NCBI RefSeq assembly: GCF_003052515.2
Contig: NZ_QARE02000022.1
Coordinates: 1-64,000 of the forward strand
Direction of reading: 5' to 3'
Length of the DNA stretch: 64,000 nt
Source of the DNA: Pseudomonas sp. RIT409
GTDB taxonomy: Bacteria; Pseudomonadota; Gammaproteobacteria; Pseudomonadales; Pseudomonadaceae
The notes below the pieces were generated by a model. The model did not search any database, was not told the origin of the DNA, and saw only the letters and a list, made by a program, of their open reading frames with translations. Positions 1 to 8,372 of this stretch are shown in pieces. Position 1 is the first letter of the stretch; every line of letters starts with the position of its first letter. Both the position numbers and the translations under genes were made by a program.

Positions 1-330
1 CGGCTGAGCGTTGGGGTTGTTCTGCTTGAGCAACTGCATCAGTTCCATCAGCAGCGTCAGGATCTGCTGCATGATGCCGTTCTGCGCGTTGTTACCGGTA
101 AGCGCATTGCTGGCATTGACTTGCGGATCCTGACTGTTGGGTGGCGCGAAGTTCACCTGTGACGGCTGCGCGGCGTTGGCGAATAGCAACGTGCTGGGGT
201 CAATGCTCTGGTTGCCGCTGCCACCGCCGGTGAGCGCATTGTGCTGCCCGGACTTGCCGCTCAGCGAGGAAAAGTCCGTGGGGGTGCTCAGGTCCTGTAA
301 CGGACGAAGCGACGAAACACCGATACTCAT
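1..330 (-). CDS. hrpW: Harpin HrpW, N-terminal part (gene runs off the left edge)
   Basis: Only the first 110 codons are present; the gene reads leftwards out of the window. The start MSIGVSSLRP, followed by DFSSLSGKSG and IDPSTLLFANA, closely follows the N-terminus I recall for P. syringae HrpW (MSIG..., DFSALSGKS, IDPSALLF). The segment is glycine-, asparagine- and glutamine-rich, contains no Cys, and has a Leu-rich amphipathic stretch near residues 84-102, all typical of harpins. HrpW is a type III-secreted helper protein with a C-terminal pectate-lyase-like domain; that domain lies outside the window and cannot be checked. The start codon is preceded by AGAGGT at good distance. The gene follows hrpK by only 34 bases and no Hrp box lies between, so it is probably transcribed from the hrpK promoter. 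Confidence 0.82.
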   Translation of the reverse strand, partial: MSIGVSSLRPLQDLSTPTDFSSLSGKSGQHNALTGGGSGNQSIDPSTLLFANAAQPSQVNFAPPNSQDPQVNASNALTGNNAQNGIMQQILTLLMELMQLLKQNNPNAQP

Positions 331-364
331 GATCGTTTACCTCTTTCAGCTCAGGGGGAATGAA

Positions 365-2698
365 TCAATGGGCCTTGGGAATGCCGAACTGGTCCAGAAC
401 CGGGTCGACGTTATGGTCGAAGGCTTTCTGCGCCTTGTGCTTTTTAACCGCCTCGATGATTGCGGAGATGCCAAAGCCCAGGCTCATGGCCGCGTCCGCG
501 ATCCAGCCGACCACCGGGATCGAGGCGCCGATGGCCGCCCCCGCTGCCAGCCCGGCCGCCTCGCCGACGACCATGCCCGCCACTCGACCGCCCACTTTCG
601 CGGCGACCTCACCCAAGCCCGCGCGCCCGGCAGACTTGGCCACCGCGTCGTAGCCATGCTTGGCCGCCGAAAGTCCCGACTTGGTGCTGTCGTAGAGGGT
701 TTTGGCAGCGTCGGTCTTGTCGCCGCGAGCGAGCATGTCCGAGACCGACGCAAAGCCGGCAATGGACTGGAATGCCTTGGGTCCCACATGCGAGGCGGCC
801 TGCATCAACATCGAGGGCGCGTGATCCTTGTCGCCCTTGGCGTTGTCCAACACCTTGCGCCCGGCCTTGGAATCCTGAAGCTGGCCGAGCGTCGCCTGTA
901 CGTAATTGCCTTGCTGCCCCTGGACGAAGTTTTCGGACAGCACACTGTCGTAGGCCGCTTTCTGCGCATCCGCGCTGTTGAGCGCCTGCTCCCCGTCGGC
1001 TTTTTTGGCGTGAAGCAACTGCCTGACCGCCCCACCTTCGCTGAAATTGCGAACGTAAGAATCCTGGATGCGCCCTTGCAGGTCGGGGCGCCCGCCCAGT
1101 ACCTCTTGCGCGGTGGGAACAGCGGCATCAGGGCCGAGCAAGTCCTTCTGCATCTGCAACTGGGCCGATAGCCCGCCCAGGGCACTGCTGTAATCCGCAT
1201 TGGGCTTGTCCTTGGTCACGGCTTTGTCTGCGGTGTTCAGATCGGTTTGCAACGCCTGCCCACTGTTGACCCGCTGCATCTGCTCGGTGACCGCCTTTTG
1301 CAGGGTCGGGGTGCTGTTCACCAAGGCCCGAGATTGCTGGGGAATCTGTTGATCGAGGAACGCCTGCACATCGGGGTCGGCCTGGAGCTGTGCGATTTTT
1401 TCGTTCAGGGCGTCCTCGGTCTTGCCGGTTTTGCGCAAATCCTCGCCAGCCTCCACGCTTTGCAGCGTCTGCTGCAGCTTCACCATGACCGCGGCTTTCT
1501 GCTCGCCGCTATAGGCTGCAGGGTGATCGAAGACATCCTTGCCCAGTTTGCTGATATCGGTATTGGCCACCGAATTGAGGGTGGCCGCGTCGCTGAGCAC
1601 GCTGGCGAACTCTCCGCCATTGGTGGGTGCCTGCTTTTTGATCCAATCGCTAATGTTGCTCGCGCTGAATAACTTGTCCGGGCTGTGGGCGGCCAGCGAG
1701 CGCCCCGACAGGCCGCCCTGGTCGATCTGCGTTAGAAAGCCCGGCTGTGCCCAGGTCTTCGCGGCCTGACGCAGAGGGCCGGCCAAGCCGGGGTTATCGT
1801 TCTGCAGCGCTTTGAGGCCATCGGCGCTGGTGAGTCCGTCGACCTTGGTTTCACCCTCGGTCCCGGCCGCGTGTTTCGGATCGGCGGCCTTGGTCAAGGG
1901 TTCATTGGCACGCATCAAGGCTGCGCTGCGGACCAGCTCCAGGGATTGAGGGTCGGCGTCCGGATGGTCCTTCTGATAATTGGCAATGTCTTTGTCGGCA
2001 CTGTCAGCCGCCTTCTGCATATGCTTGGCGAAGGCTTTGAGGTCACCATCGGTGATCTTGCCATCGGCCTTGCCGCCATGCTTGCCGGTGTCGACCGCCG
2101 TTTTCAGGGCCGGATTGGCGTTGATGAAGTCCATCGCTTTGGCCGCATCGGGGCCTTTTTCAGCGGCCATTCGGGCAGCGGCGATCGGCCGGTTCAGTTC
2201 CTTGGCTGCCTGTTCGCGCTGTTCCGGTGGCAGATGGGCGACCATGGGTGCCCATCGCTCCAATTCCTTGGGCGAAGAGTATTTGGAATCATCGAGGAAG
2301 CTCGCATCGTCGGCTTTCGGCACGTCGGCCGTGGCAGCAGTTGCAACGGGCTTTGCGGCGTTCACATCTGTTGCCGCCGCCGTTTTCTCGGCGCCAGTGG
2401 CCGCGGCCGACGGCGCTGCCCCATCTGGGACAGCCTGCGGAGTGTTCTGCGGAAGTTGAACATTGCCCTTGAACAACTGGGTCAGCTGCGCGAGCAGGGA
2501 CAGCAATTGTTTCTCGGTCGTGTCGCCACCGACCGGCGCCTGCGCCGTCGCGGTGCCGAACTGCACGTTGGCGTTCTGAGTAGAAAGCTGGGGTTTCGCA
2601 AGCTTGGGCGCTGAAACGTCGAGCGGTGAATGTCGAGTGGCCTGGCCGCTGTCAGCCTGGGGTGAGATACCGCTGTAGGGACTGTTCGAAATACGCAT
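365..2698 (-). CDS. hrpK: Type III secretion translocator-like protein HrpK
   Basis: A 777-residue secreted-type protein: Ala-, Gln- and Lys-rich, with no Cys and no signal peptide. Near residues 207-223 and 282-298 are two related segments (ADGKITDGDLKAF and VDGLTSADGLKAL) that resemble degenerate EF-hand loops. The last 80 residues hold Gly/Ala-rich hydrophobic stretches (VGGRVAGMVVGEAAGLAAG, IGASIPVVGWIADAAMS) before a basic tail, as expected for a pore-forming translocator of the HrpK/Xanthomonas HrpF group. The frame stays open to 2764, but the Hrp box at 2732-2759 lies inside that extension, so the start is placed at ATG 2698 (MRISNSPYSG), with GGATGG upstream. Family knowledge: HrpK is a HrpL-dependent helper that aids effector translocation into plant cells. 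The first gene of an operon with hrpW. Confidence 0.82.
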   Translation of the reverse strand: MRISNSPYSGISPQADSGQATRHSPLDVSAPKLAKPQLSTQNANVQFGTATAQAPVGGDTTEKQLLSLLAQLTQLFKGNVQLPQNTPQAVPDGAAPSAAATGAEKTAAATDVNAAKPVATAATADVPKADDASFLDDSKYSSPKELERWAPMVAHLPPEQREQAAKELNRPIAAARMAAEKGPDAAKAMDFINANPALKTAVDTGKHGGKADGKITDGDLKAFAKHMQKAADSADKDIANYQKDHPDADPQSLELVRSAALMRANEPLTKAADPKHAAGTEGETKVDGLTSADGLKALQNDNPGLAGPLRQAAKTWAQPGFLTQIDQGGLSGRSLAAHSPDKLFSASNISDWIKKQAPTNGGEFASVLSDAATLNSVANTDISKLGKDVFDHPAAYSGEQKAAVMVKLQQTLQSVEAGEDLRKTGKTEDALNEKIAQLQADPDVQAFLDQQIPQQSRALVNSTPTLQKAVTEQMQRVNSGQALQTDLNTADKAVTKDKPNADYSSALGGLSAQLQMQKDLLGPDAAVPTAQEVLGGRPDLQGRIQDSYVRNFSEGGAVRQLLHAKKADGEQALNSADAQKAAYDSVLSENFVQGQQGNYVQATLGQLQDSKAGRKVLDNAKGDKDHAPSMLMQAASHVGPKAFQSIAGFASVSDMLARGDKTDAAKTLYDSTKSGLSAAKHGYDAVAKSAGRAGLGEVAAKVGGRVAGMVVGEAAGLAAGAAIGASIPVVGWIADAAMSLGFGISAIIEAVKKHKAQKAFDHNVDPVLDQFGIPKAH

Positions 2699-2731
2699 GA
2701 GGGTCGCCATCCGGGATCGAGGGATGGCAAC

Positions 2732-2759
2732 TGTGTGGTTCTCGAGGCAAGTCGGTTCC
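2732..2759 (-). promoter_or_regulatory. Hrp box (HrpL sigma-factor promoter) of hrpK
   Basis: Read on the minus strand the site is GGAACC, a 15-base spacer, then CCACACA. It matches the HrpL consensus GGAACC-N15/16-CCACNNA at every fixed base. It ends 33 bases before the chosen hrpK start. This is the only full match I found in the window. Confidence 0.93.
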
Positions 2760-2815
2760 GGCAAATGTTTCTATTTGTTTCGCGCGACCCTGCCCGCTTT
2801 CATGTGCCAACACGC

Positions 2816-2839
2816 GTGGCCTCTCTATCATGAGGCCAC
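2816..2839 (-). terminator. Hairpin at the end of the hybrid kinase gene
   Basis: GTGGCCTC and GAGGCCAC form a perfect 8-bp stem around an 8-base loop, overlapping the last codons and stop of the kinase gene that ends at 2828. There is no T-run, so it may be a weak terminator or a boundary structure between the kinase operon and the hrp promoter. Confidence 0.35.
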
Positions 2840-5221
2840 ACTGGTGCCCGTTTTCATCAGCACGTTCGCCAATTTGCGCGCCAGTTCTTCTTCCTTGTAA
2901 GGCTTCTGCACAATCAATTGTTGATCGACATCCAGAATGTCGATGTCGGCAAAACCGGTAATGAACATCACCGGCAAGTCTGGATGCTCCCGTCGCACCC
3001 GAGCGGCCAATTCGGCGCCCGTCATGTTGGGCATCGCGAAATCGGTCAGGACGAGATCGACGCAGGCATCGATTTTCTTCAGTGCCTCTTCGCCGTTCTC
3101 CGCTTCCACGACCGAATAGCCCAGTGAAACGAGCATCATCGCCGTCACCGAGCGCACCGCCGGATCATCGTCCACCAACAGAATGGTGCGGTGCAGGTCG
3201 TCCGCATCGGCGTGGCCAGGCATGTCCGAGTCACTGGTGACCGATTGCGCGGTCTGAGCGATGCTGGGCAGGAACACCCGAATGGTGGTGCCGACATCTT
3301 CGACGGTGTCGATGCGCACTCCCCCGCCCGACTGCTTGGCGAAGCCGAACACCTGGGCCAGTCCCAAGCCCGACCCCTTGCCGACGGCTTTGGTGGTGAA
3401 GAACGGCTCGAACGCCTTGGCCAGCACCTCCTCACTCATGCCACAGCCCGTGTCACTGACCGACAGCACGACGTAGGCACCGGGATCAGGATCCTCCGGC
3501 CGCTGCGGCAGGCGGTAGACCATCTCGTTCCATGTGCTCAGGCGCAATTGACCGCCTTGCGCCATGGCATCGCGGGCGTTGATCGCCAGGTTGAGAATGA
3601 TCATTTCGGTCTGGGTCGGATCAACCAGCGCACTCCAGAGGTCCTCGGCCAGGTCAGTCTCGACCCAAACGCTGCCACCCAGTGCCCGCCCCAGCAGTTC
3701 GCGCATGCCGCCGATGGTGTCATTGAGGTTCAGCGCGACCGGTTCCAGGCGCTGACGCCGCGAGAACGACAACAACTGGCTGGTCAACTTGGCGCCCCGC
3801 TCGCCGGCAGCCCGGATATTCTCCAAGCGCTGGGGTGACTTGGTGAACACGCCCTTTTCCAGGTCCCGGGTGAGGAAGTTGGCGCTGGTGAGGATGACTG
3901 TGAGCAAGTTGTTGAAGTCGTGAGCGACTCCCGCCGTCAGTTGCCCCACCACTTCGAGCCGCTGCATCTGCTGCAGCGCCGCCTCCACCCGCTCCCGTTC
4001 GCGGATCTGGTCGCGCAGCCGCCTGTTGGTCGCCGCCAATTCGTCCATGACCGTCCGTTCGCTGGTGATGTCGCGGACCGCCACGTACATCACCCCTTCG
4101 TCGGGCACAATGGTCCAGGACAGCCAGCGATACCCCCCATCGGCATGGCGCATGCGGTTGACGAAACGGGTGGTCACGTGCCCATTTGCGACGCTGGCGG
4201 TTTCACCGAGGGTGGCCTCCAGGTCGTCCAGATGAATCAGTTCGGCGAGCGACTGACTCTGGAAGTCGTTGCGGGTCCAGCCCAAGGTCGCTTCCCAAGC
4301 CGGGTTCAGCGCGATGGGCGTCAGATCGAGACGCAAGACGCCCAGCAATTCACGGGACAGCTCCCAGGTCCGGTCGCGTTCGCGGGTCCGCTGTACGACG
4401 CGCTCGTTCAGGATGTCGTTGAGTTGTTGCAGCGCTTCGGTGGCCTGCTTGCGCTCGCTGATATCCTGCATCACCCCCGTGAAGCGCACGCACTGGCCGT
4501 TTTCGAACAGCGAGCGACCATTGGAAAAGACCCAGCGTTCGTCTTCCCCTTCGGTGAGGATCCGGTGTTCGATCTGAAAGCCCGTGTCGCCGCTCAGCGC
4601 TGCCAGGACCTTGCTGCGCAACGCCTCACGATCCTCTGGATGACAGCGCGAGAACATGAAGCTGAAACTGACCTGCGCATCGGCGGGCACACCGTACAGC
4701 GCCTTGCAGCGCTCGTCCCATAGCAGCGTCTCGCTGCGCGGGTCGTACGTCCAGACGCCCATTTCCGCAGCCTCGATCGCCAGATGAGCGCGGATTTCGG
4801 TTTCCTTCAGCGTCTGCTCGGCCCGCTGGCGCTTCTCCCGTTCCTGCACTTCCAGCACGGCCCGGGTGACCGCTTTGGGCAACATTCTGAGATTTTGCTT
4901 GAGGACGTAGTCCACAGCCCCCATCCGCATCATCTCGACCGCGTGCTGTTCGCCGAAAATGCCGGAAAGGAAAATGAAAGGCGTCTTTGGGGCCAGACGC
5001 AAGGCGGTGGCCAGCACATCCGGACCGGAAGACCCGGGAAGCAGGTAGTCGCTGAGAATCAGATCGAAACGCCCGCCCGACAGTTCGCGTTCCACGTCCT
5101 TGTGGTTGTAGACCAGTGTAGCGTCAACGTTCAGACCGCTGCTTTCCAGGATGAGCAGGGTCAGTTCCGCGTCGTGTGGGCTGTCTTCAACCAGCAGCAG
5201 CTTGAGTAGCGATATCGGCAT
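2828..5221 (-). CDS. Hybrid sensor histidine kinase: REC-PAS-PAS-HisKA-HATPase-REC
   Basis: A 797-residue cytoplasmic protein with no membrane segment. An N-terminal receiver (phospho-acceptor Asp in ILSDYLLPG) is followed by two PAS regions (one around WTYDPRSETLLWDERC), a HisKA domain with the phospho-His in GVAHDFNNLL, an ATPase domain (NARDAMAQGG, GKGSGLGLAQVFG) and a C-terminal receiver (Asp in LVLTDFAMPNM). It is the third gene of a same-strand set after the bacteriophytochrome and a single-domain regulator, with 78 bases between it and the regulator. The N-terminal receiver could accept phosphate from the phytochrome kinase, making this a relay hub (inference). A TTG at 5245 is an alternative start; ATG 5221 fits receiver domain starts better, though neither has a strong ribosome site. 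Confidence 0.85.
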   Translation of the reverse strand: MPISLLKLLLVEDSPHDAELTLLILESSGLNVDATLVYNHKDVERELSGGRFDLILSDYLLPGSSGPDVLATALRLAPKTPFIFLSGIFGEQHAVEMMRMGAVDYVLKQNLRMLPKAVTRAVLEVQEREKRQRAEQTLKETEIRAHLAIEAAEMGVWTYDPRSETLLWDERCKALYGVPADAQVSFSFMFSRCHPEDREALRSKVLAALSGDTGFQIEHRILTEGEDERWVFSNGRSLFENGQCVRFTGVMQDISERKQATEALQQLNDILNERVVQRTRERDRTWELSRELLGVLRLDLTPIALNPAWEATLGWTRNDFQSQSLAELIHLDDLEATLGETASVANGHVTTRFVNRMRHADGGYRWLSWTIVPDEGVMYVAVRDITSERTVMDELAATNRRLRDQIRERERVEAALQQMQRLEVVGQLTAGVAHDFNNLLTVILTSANFLTRDLEKGVFTKSPQRLENIRAAGERGAKLTSQLLSFSRRQRLEPVALNLNDTIGGMRELLGRALGGSVWVETDLAEDLWSALVDPTQTEMIILNLAINARDAMAQGGQLRLSTWNEMVYRLPQRPEDPDPGAYVVLSVSDTGCGMSEEVLAKAFEPFFTTKAVGKGSGLGLAQVFGFAKQSGGGVRIDTVEDVGTTIRVFLPSIAQTAQSVTSDSDMPGHADADDLHRTILLVDDDPAVRSVTAMMLVSLGYSVVEAENGEEALKKIDACVDLVLTDFAMPNMTGAELAARVRREHPDLPVMFITGFADIDILDVDQQLIVQKPYKEEELARKLANVLMKTGTSVAS

Positions 5222-5299
5222 GAATAGTCGTCGTTCATTGCACAAGGGCCCTTGCCGCCTGCATGTGACGCCAGGGGTCGGGCCTCTAGGTGTCGGCGA

Positions 5300-5761
5300 T
5301 CAGGAACCCGGACGGCGTGTCAGTCGCAGTGAACCGGGCGGCGGCTCATTGAGAACGGCCCAGAAAACCCCGAGATCGGAGATTGCCGAGACGAATTCCT
5401 TGAATTCGACCGGTTTGACGACGTAAGCGTTCACTCCCAAGGCATATGCGCGTTGCAGGTCCGGCTCTTCACGGGACGACGTCAACATGACCACCGGCAC
5501 GCTGCGTAACTCTTCGCTCTCGCGAATGGCCTTGAGCACCTCCAGACCATCGACCTTGGGCAGTTTGAGGTCCAGCAGCATCACCGCGGGATTGCCCGCC
5601 GCGCGATCGTGCCAGTTGTTGCGGCGAAACAGGTAATCCAGCGCCTCGGCACCGTCGCGTAGCACGATCACTTCGTTGGCCAATTGGCTGCGTTCCAGCG
5701 CAACCAGGGTCAACTCCAGATCGTTGGGGTTATCTTCCACCAGAAGAATGGGTTTGAGCAT
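5300..5761 (-). CDS. Single-domain response regulator of the phytochrome operon
   Basis: A 153-residue stand-alone receiver of the Rcp1/phytochrome-associated type. It shows the acidic pair in LLVEDNPNDLELT, the phosphorylated Asp in MLLDLKLPKVDGLEVL, the Thr/Ser of VVMLTSS and the conserved Lys in YVVKPVEF. There is no output domain, so it must act by protein contact or phosphotransfer. A GAGGAG ribosome site lies 8 bases before the start. It begins 19 bases after the bacteriophytochrome stop, an arrangement common for bacteriophytochrome/regulator pairs. Its sequence resembles the N-terminal receiver of the next gene (LLLVEDSPHDAELT against ILLVEDNPNDLELT), so the two probably share or compete for the same kinase. 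Confidence 0.88.
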   Translation of the reverse strand: MLKPILLVEDNPNDLELTLVALERSQLANEVIVLRDGAEALDYLFRRNNWHDRAAGNPAVMLLDLKLPKVDGLEVLKAIRESEELRSVPVVMLTSSREEPDLQRAYALGVNAYVVKPVEFKEFVSAISDLGVFWAVLNEPPPGSLRLTRRPGS

Positions 5762-5780
5762 TGGGCGTCTCCTCGGACAC

Positions 5781-8036
5781 TCAAAGGGTTACGGTCAAGC
5801 TGCGCTTGGGCAACGCAAAGTAAAAGGTGGCGCCCTGTCCCAGTTCGCCTTGAGCCCAGACTGAGCCATCGTGGCGCTCGATGATACGTCGCACACTGGC
5901 CAGGCCGATGCCCGTGCCTTCGAACTCTTCCATGCGGTGCAGGCGCTGAAACACGCCGAACAGCTTGCTGGCGTACTGCATGTCGAAGCCCACGCCGTTG
6001 TCGCGGATGTACACCACCACCTTGCCGTCTTCTTCATAGCTGCCGATCTCGATCACGGCGGCGATTTGCGTTCGGGTGTACTTGATGGCATTGGCCAACA
6101 GATTGCGCATCGCCAGGTGCAGGAAAGCGGCGTCAGCAATCACCACCGGCAGCGGCTCGGGGATCAGCCACTGCAAGTCACGCCCTTCGTAGTCGGGCTG
6201 CATCTCCTTGCGCATGGCCTCGACCATGGCGTTGAGGTCGACTTCCGAGAAGCGCATGGCCGAGCGGCCCATTTGCGAAAAGCTCAGCAGGTTGTCCACC
6301 AGGGTGCCAGCGAAGCGAGCCGACTCACCGATGTTATCGAGGAAACGCACTCCTCTTTCGGAAAGCTTGCCGCCTTCAGTGTCACCCAGCAGCTCGGCGT
6401 AGCCGGCGATGTGGCGCAGCGGCGCGCGAAGGTCATGGGACACGCTGTAGGAAAACGCTTCGAGTTCCTTGTTGGACTTTTTCAGTTCGTCCGCCAGCGC
6501 GGCCATTTCCTCGGCCTTGCGCAGTACGATGCCGAGCACGGCAGCTCGCAATTCGATGACGCCCTCAGTGTCCAGTTCATCCCATGGCCGAGAGAAGCCG
6601 CGCACGGTCTCCTGCCAAAGCGCGAAACTGTGGCGCGGACTCAAAGAGCCGCTATCGTCGACGGCCTTTTCCGGCCTGCCTGCCCAGTTCACCACACGTG
6701 TCTGTTCGGGACGGAACCAAATGATGTAGTTGGAGTGCAACTCCGAAATCGCCATGGCCAAGACGCCACTCACCGAGCGGCTGAGTTCGGGCAGTTCGGG
6801 AATGTCGCGCCCCACGTTGTCGGATTTGAACACGTCGTGGGAACCCCGCTGACTCAACCACTGGGTCAGGGCCTGGATGTGCCCGTGGCCCGGCGTCTCG
6901 CCGTATACATCGAGCGATGATTCGGAGATCACTGCGGCACCGGAGGCGCCCACGAACGCCAGGAGCACGTCCGGTACAGCCCGCAGACCGCCGATCACGC
7001 TGTCTAGGTCGGCCATGGCGGCGAGCATCTGCACGATCTGGCGGCGCAGGCTGAGCATGCGCTCGGTCCTGGCCTGGGCTTCCTTGGTTTCGATCTGCAA
7101 CGACAGCACACTGCCCAGCAGTTCGCAGGCTGTGCGGGTCTGGAAGCTGACGGCACGTGGCGTTGCGTGGTGACAGGAAATCAGGCCCCACAACTGCCCC
7201 CGGACCACGATGGAAATCGACATCGACGCCAGGGTCTGCATGTTGCGCATGTACTGCAAATGCACGGGCGACACACTGCGCAACGTGGCGAAACTCAGGT
7301 CCAGCGGCGCCCCGGTCACCGGGTTGTCGAGCGGCACCAGCGGCGAGGGTTGGTAATTGGCGTCCTCGATGACCCGGATACGGTTGGCCAGGTACAAGGC
7401 ACGGGCCTGGGCCGGGACGTCGGAGCCAGGAAAGCTTAGCCCCAGGTAGGTCGGGTAATCCGGCTCAGCCATTTCAGCGATGACCAGCCCATTGCCCTCT
7501 GCATCGAACTGATAGGCTTTGACGCGACCGAAACCGGTGATCCGTTTGACCTCCGCCACCGAACGCTGACACAGCGCCTCGATGCTCTCGGCTTCTTGCA
7601 TCTGGCTGATGAAGGTACGCATCAAGGGGTAGACGTTGCCGTAGGCCGAGCCCATGTCGCTGGCCGGTTCGAATTCGGCAATCAGGACCTGATCGTGCCG
7701 GTGGGCCATCATCGCGATCGGTTTGCCAGCCTGGATCCCCTCCAGAAAGCGAACATCGCCGACGTGAAAAGGGTTCTGATCCTCTTCAGGCAAGGCCGCG
7801 AACCGCGCGATCAATCGTTCGGCGTCATCGAACACTTGGGACAGCGGCAGGCCGATCAGCGCCTGCGGCGCAATCCCCAGCCACTCGCTCACGTTCGCGC
7901 TGACCTGGACAACGGTCATCGCTGCCTCTTCGATCACCAGCAAAAACCCCTGAGGCTGGATGCTGCCGGGGATCTGGATGGGCTCGCGGGCGCACTGATC
8001 GATCGCGCTCTGTTCAAGTGCCGGGCTCAGGGTCAA
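5781..8036 (-). CDS. bphP: Bacteriophytochrome histidine kinase (PAS-GAF-PHY-HisKA-HATPase)
   Basis: A 751-residue red/far-red photoreceptor kinase. Cys15, in the motif CAREPIQIPGSIQPQG, is the expected biliverdin attachment site. The GAF domain has FPGSDVPAQAR (the PxSDIP motif) and a chromophore-pocket His region (GLISCHHATPR); the PHY tongue carries SPRHSFALWQE. The kinase follows, with phospho-His in YSVSHDLRAPLRHIAGY and ATP-binding motifs NAIKYT, DNGVGFD and GTGIGLASV. The frame extends upstream to an ATG at 8078, but AAGGAG at 8045-8050 sits 8 bases before a TTG at 8036 and gives the normal N-terminus, so TTG is preferred. The protein is cytoplasmic. First gene of a bphP-regulator-hybrid kinase set. 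No heme oxygenase gene (bphO) lies beside it. Confidence 0.93.
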   Translation of the reverse strand: MTLSPALEQSAIDQCAREPIQIPGSIQPQGFLLVIEEAAMTVVQVSANVSEWLGIAPQALIGLPLSQVFDDAERLIARFAALPEEDQNPFHVGDVRFLEGIQAGKPIAMMAHRHDQVLIAEFEPASDMGSAYGNVYPLMRTFISQMQEAESIEALCQRSVAEVKRITGFGRVKAYQFDAEGNGLVIAEMAEPDYPTYLGLSFPGSDVPAQARALYLANRIRVIEDANYQPSPLVPLDNPVTGAPLDLSFATLRSVSPVHLQYMRNMQTLASMSISIVVRGQLWGLISCHHATPRAVSFQTRTACELLGSVLSLQIETKEAQARTERMLSLRRQIVQMLAAMADLDSVIGGLRAVPDVLLAFVGASGAAVISESSLDVYGETPGHGHIQALTQWLSQRGSHDVFKSDNVGRDIPELPELSRSVSGVLAMAISELHSNYIIWFRPEQTRVVNWAGRPEKAVDDSGSLSPRHSFALWQETVRGFSRPWDELDTEGVIELRAAVLGIVLRKAEEMAALADELKKSNKELEAFSYSVSHDLRAPLRHIAGYAELLGDTEGGKLSERGVRFLDNIGESARFAGTLVDNLLSFSQMGRSAMRFSEVDLNAMVEAMRKEMQPDYEGRDLQWLIPEPLPVVIADAAFLHLAMRNLLANAIKYTRTQIAAVIEIGSYEEDGKVVVYIRDNGVGFDMQYASKLFGVFQRLHRMEEFEGTGIGLASVRRIIERHDGSVWAQGELGQGATFYFALPKRSLTVTL

Positions 8037-8044
8037 AAGTCGGT

Positions 8045-8050
8045 CTCCTT
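8045..8050 (-). promoter_or_regulatory. Ribosome binding site that fixes a TTG start for bphP
   Basis: AAGGAG on the minus strand, 8 bases before TTG at 8036. It lies downstream of the ATG at 8078 and so argues against that longer start. Confidence 0.65.
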
Positions 8051-8325
8051 CACCCCAGCCTGCCTGAGACAGACACACCGGGATGGGTGCCAGAAAACGT
8101 CGGCACTGATTGAATGGGCGTACACATTAACAAATCCGGACCCTGTATACGACACACGAAGTCTCTGACCGTTCGAAGTCTCGGCCGCGGGCGAGAAGTG
8201 CCCCGGCGGGCAGCGCGGCGGGCGATAGCGGTCACTCGCAAGCTGCCCTGGCGCACCGCCCGGAGCCGCCCCATGCCAAGCCAGGTTTTGGGCAACGGCT
8301 TCACGCGGCACGAACGCGCAGGGTG

Positions 8326-8351
8326 GGCGTGATCGTAATGTCGATCACGCC
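8326..8351 (-). terminator. Perfect 10-bp hairpin downstream of hemB
   Basis: GGCGTGATCG and CGATCACGCC pair perfectly around a 6-base loop, 21 bases beyond the hemB stop. No T-run follows on either strand. It may end hemB transcription or act as a binding site in front of bphP. The rest of the gap between hemB and bphP (8037-8372) shows nothing else I can support. Confidence 0.45.
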
Positions 8352-8372
8352 GGAGGAAGGGGCGCTCTGGCG

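Noticed and set aside
137..1171. Long plus-strand frame of 344 codons opposite hrpK/hrpW
   Set aside because: Antisense to two well-supported genes, Arg/Gly/His-rich and without motifs; a GC-bias shadow.
2699..2764. Longer hrpK N-terminus
   Set aside because: It would place the Hrp box inside the coding sequence; the family-like start MRISNSP is downstream.
6841..6870. Second Hrp-box-like site (GGAACC...CCAC)
   Set aside because: The spacer is only 12 bases and the site lies inside bphP on the wrong strand.
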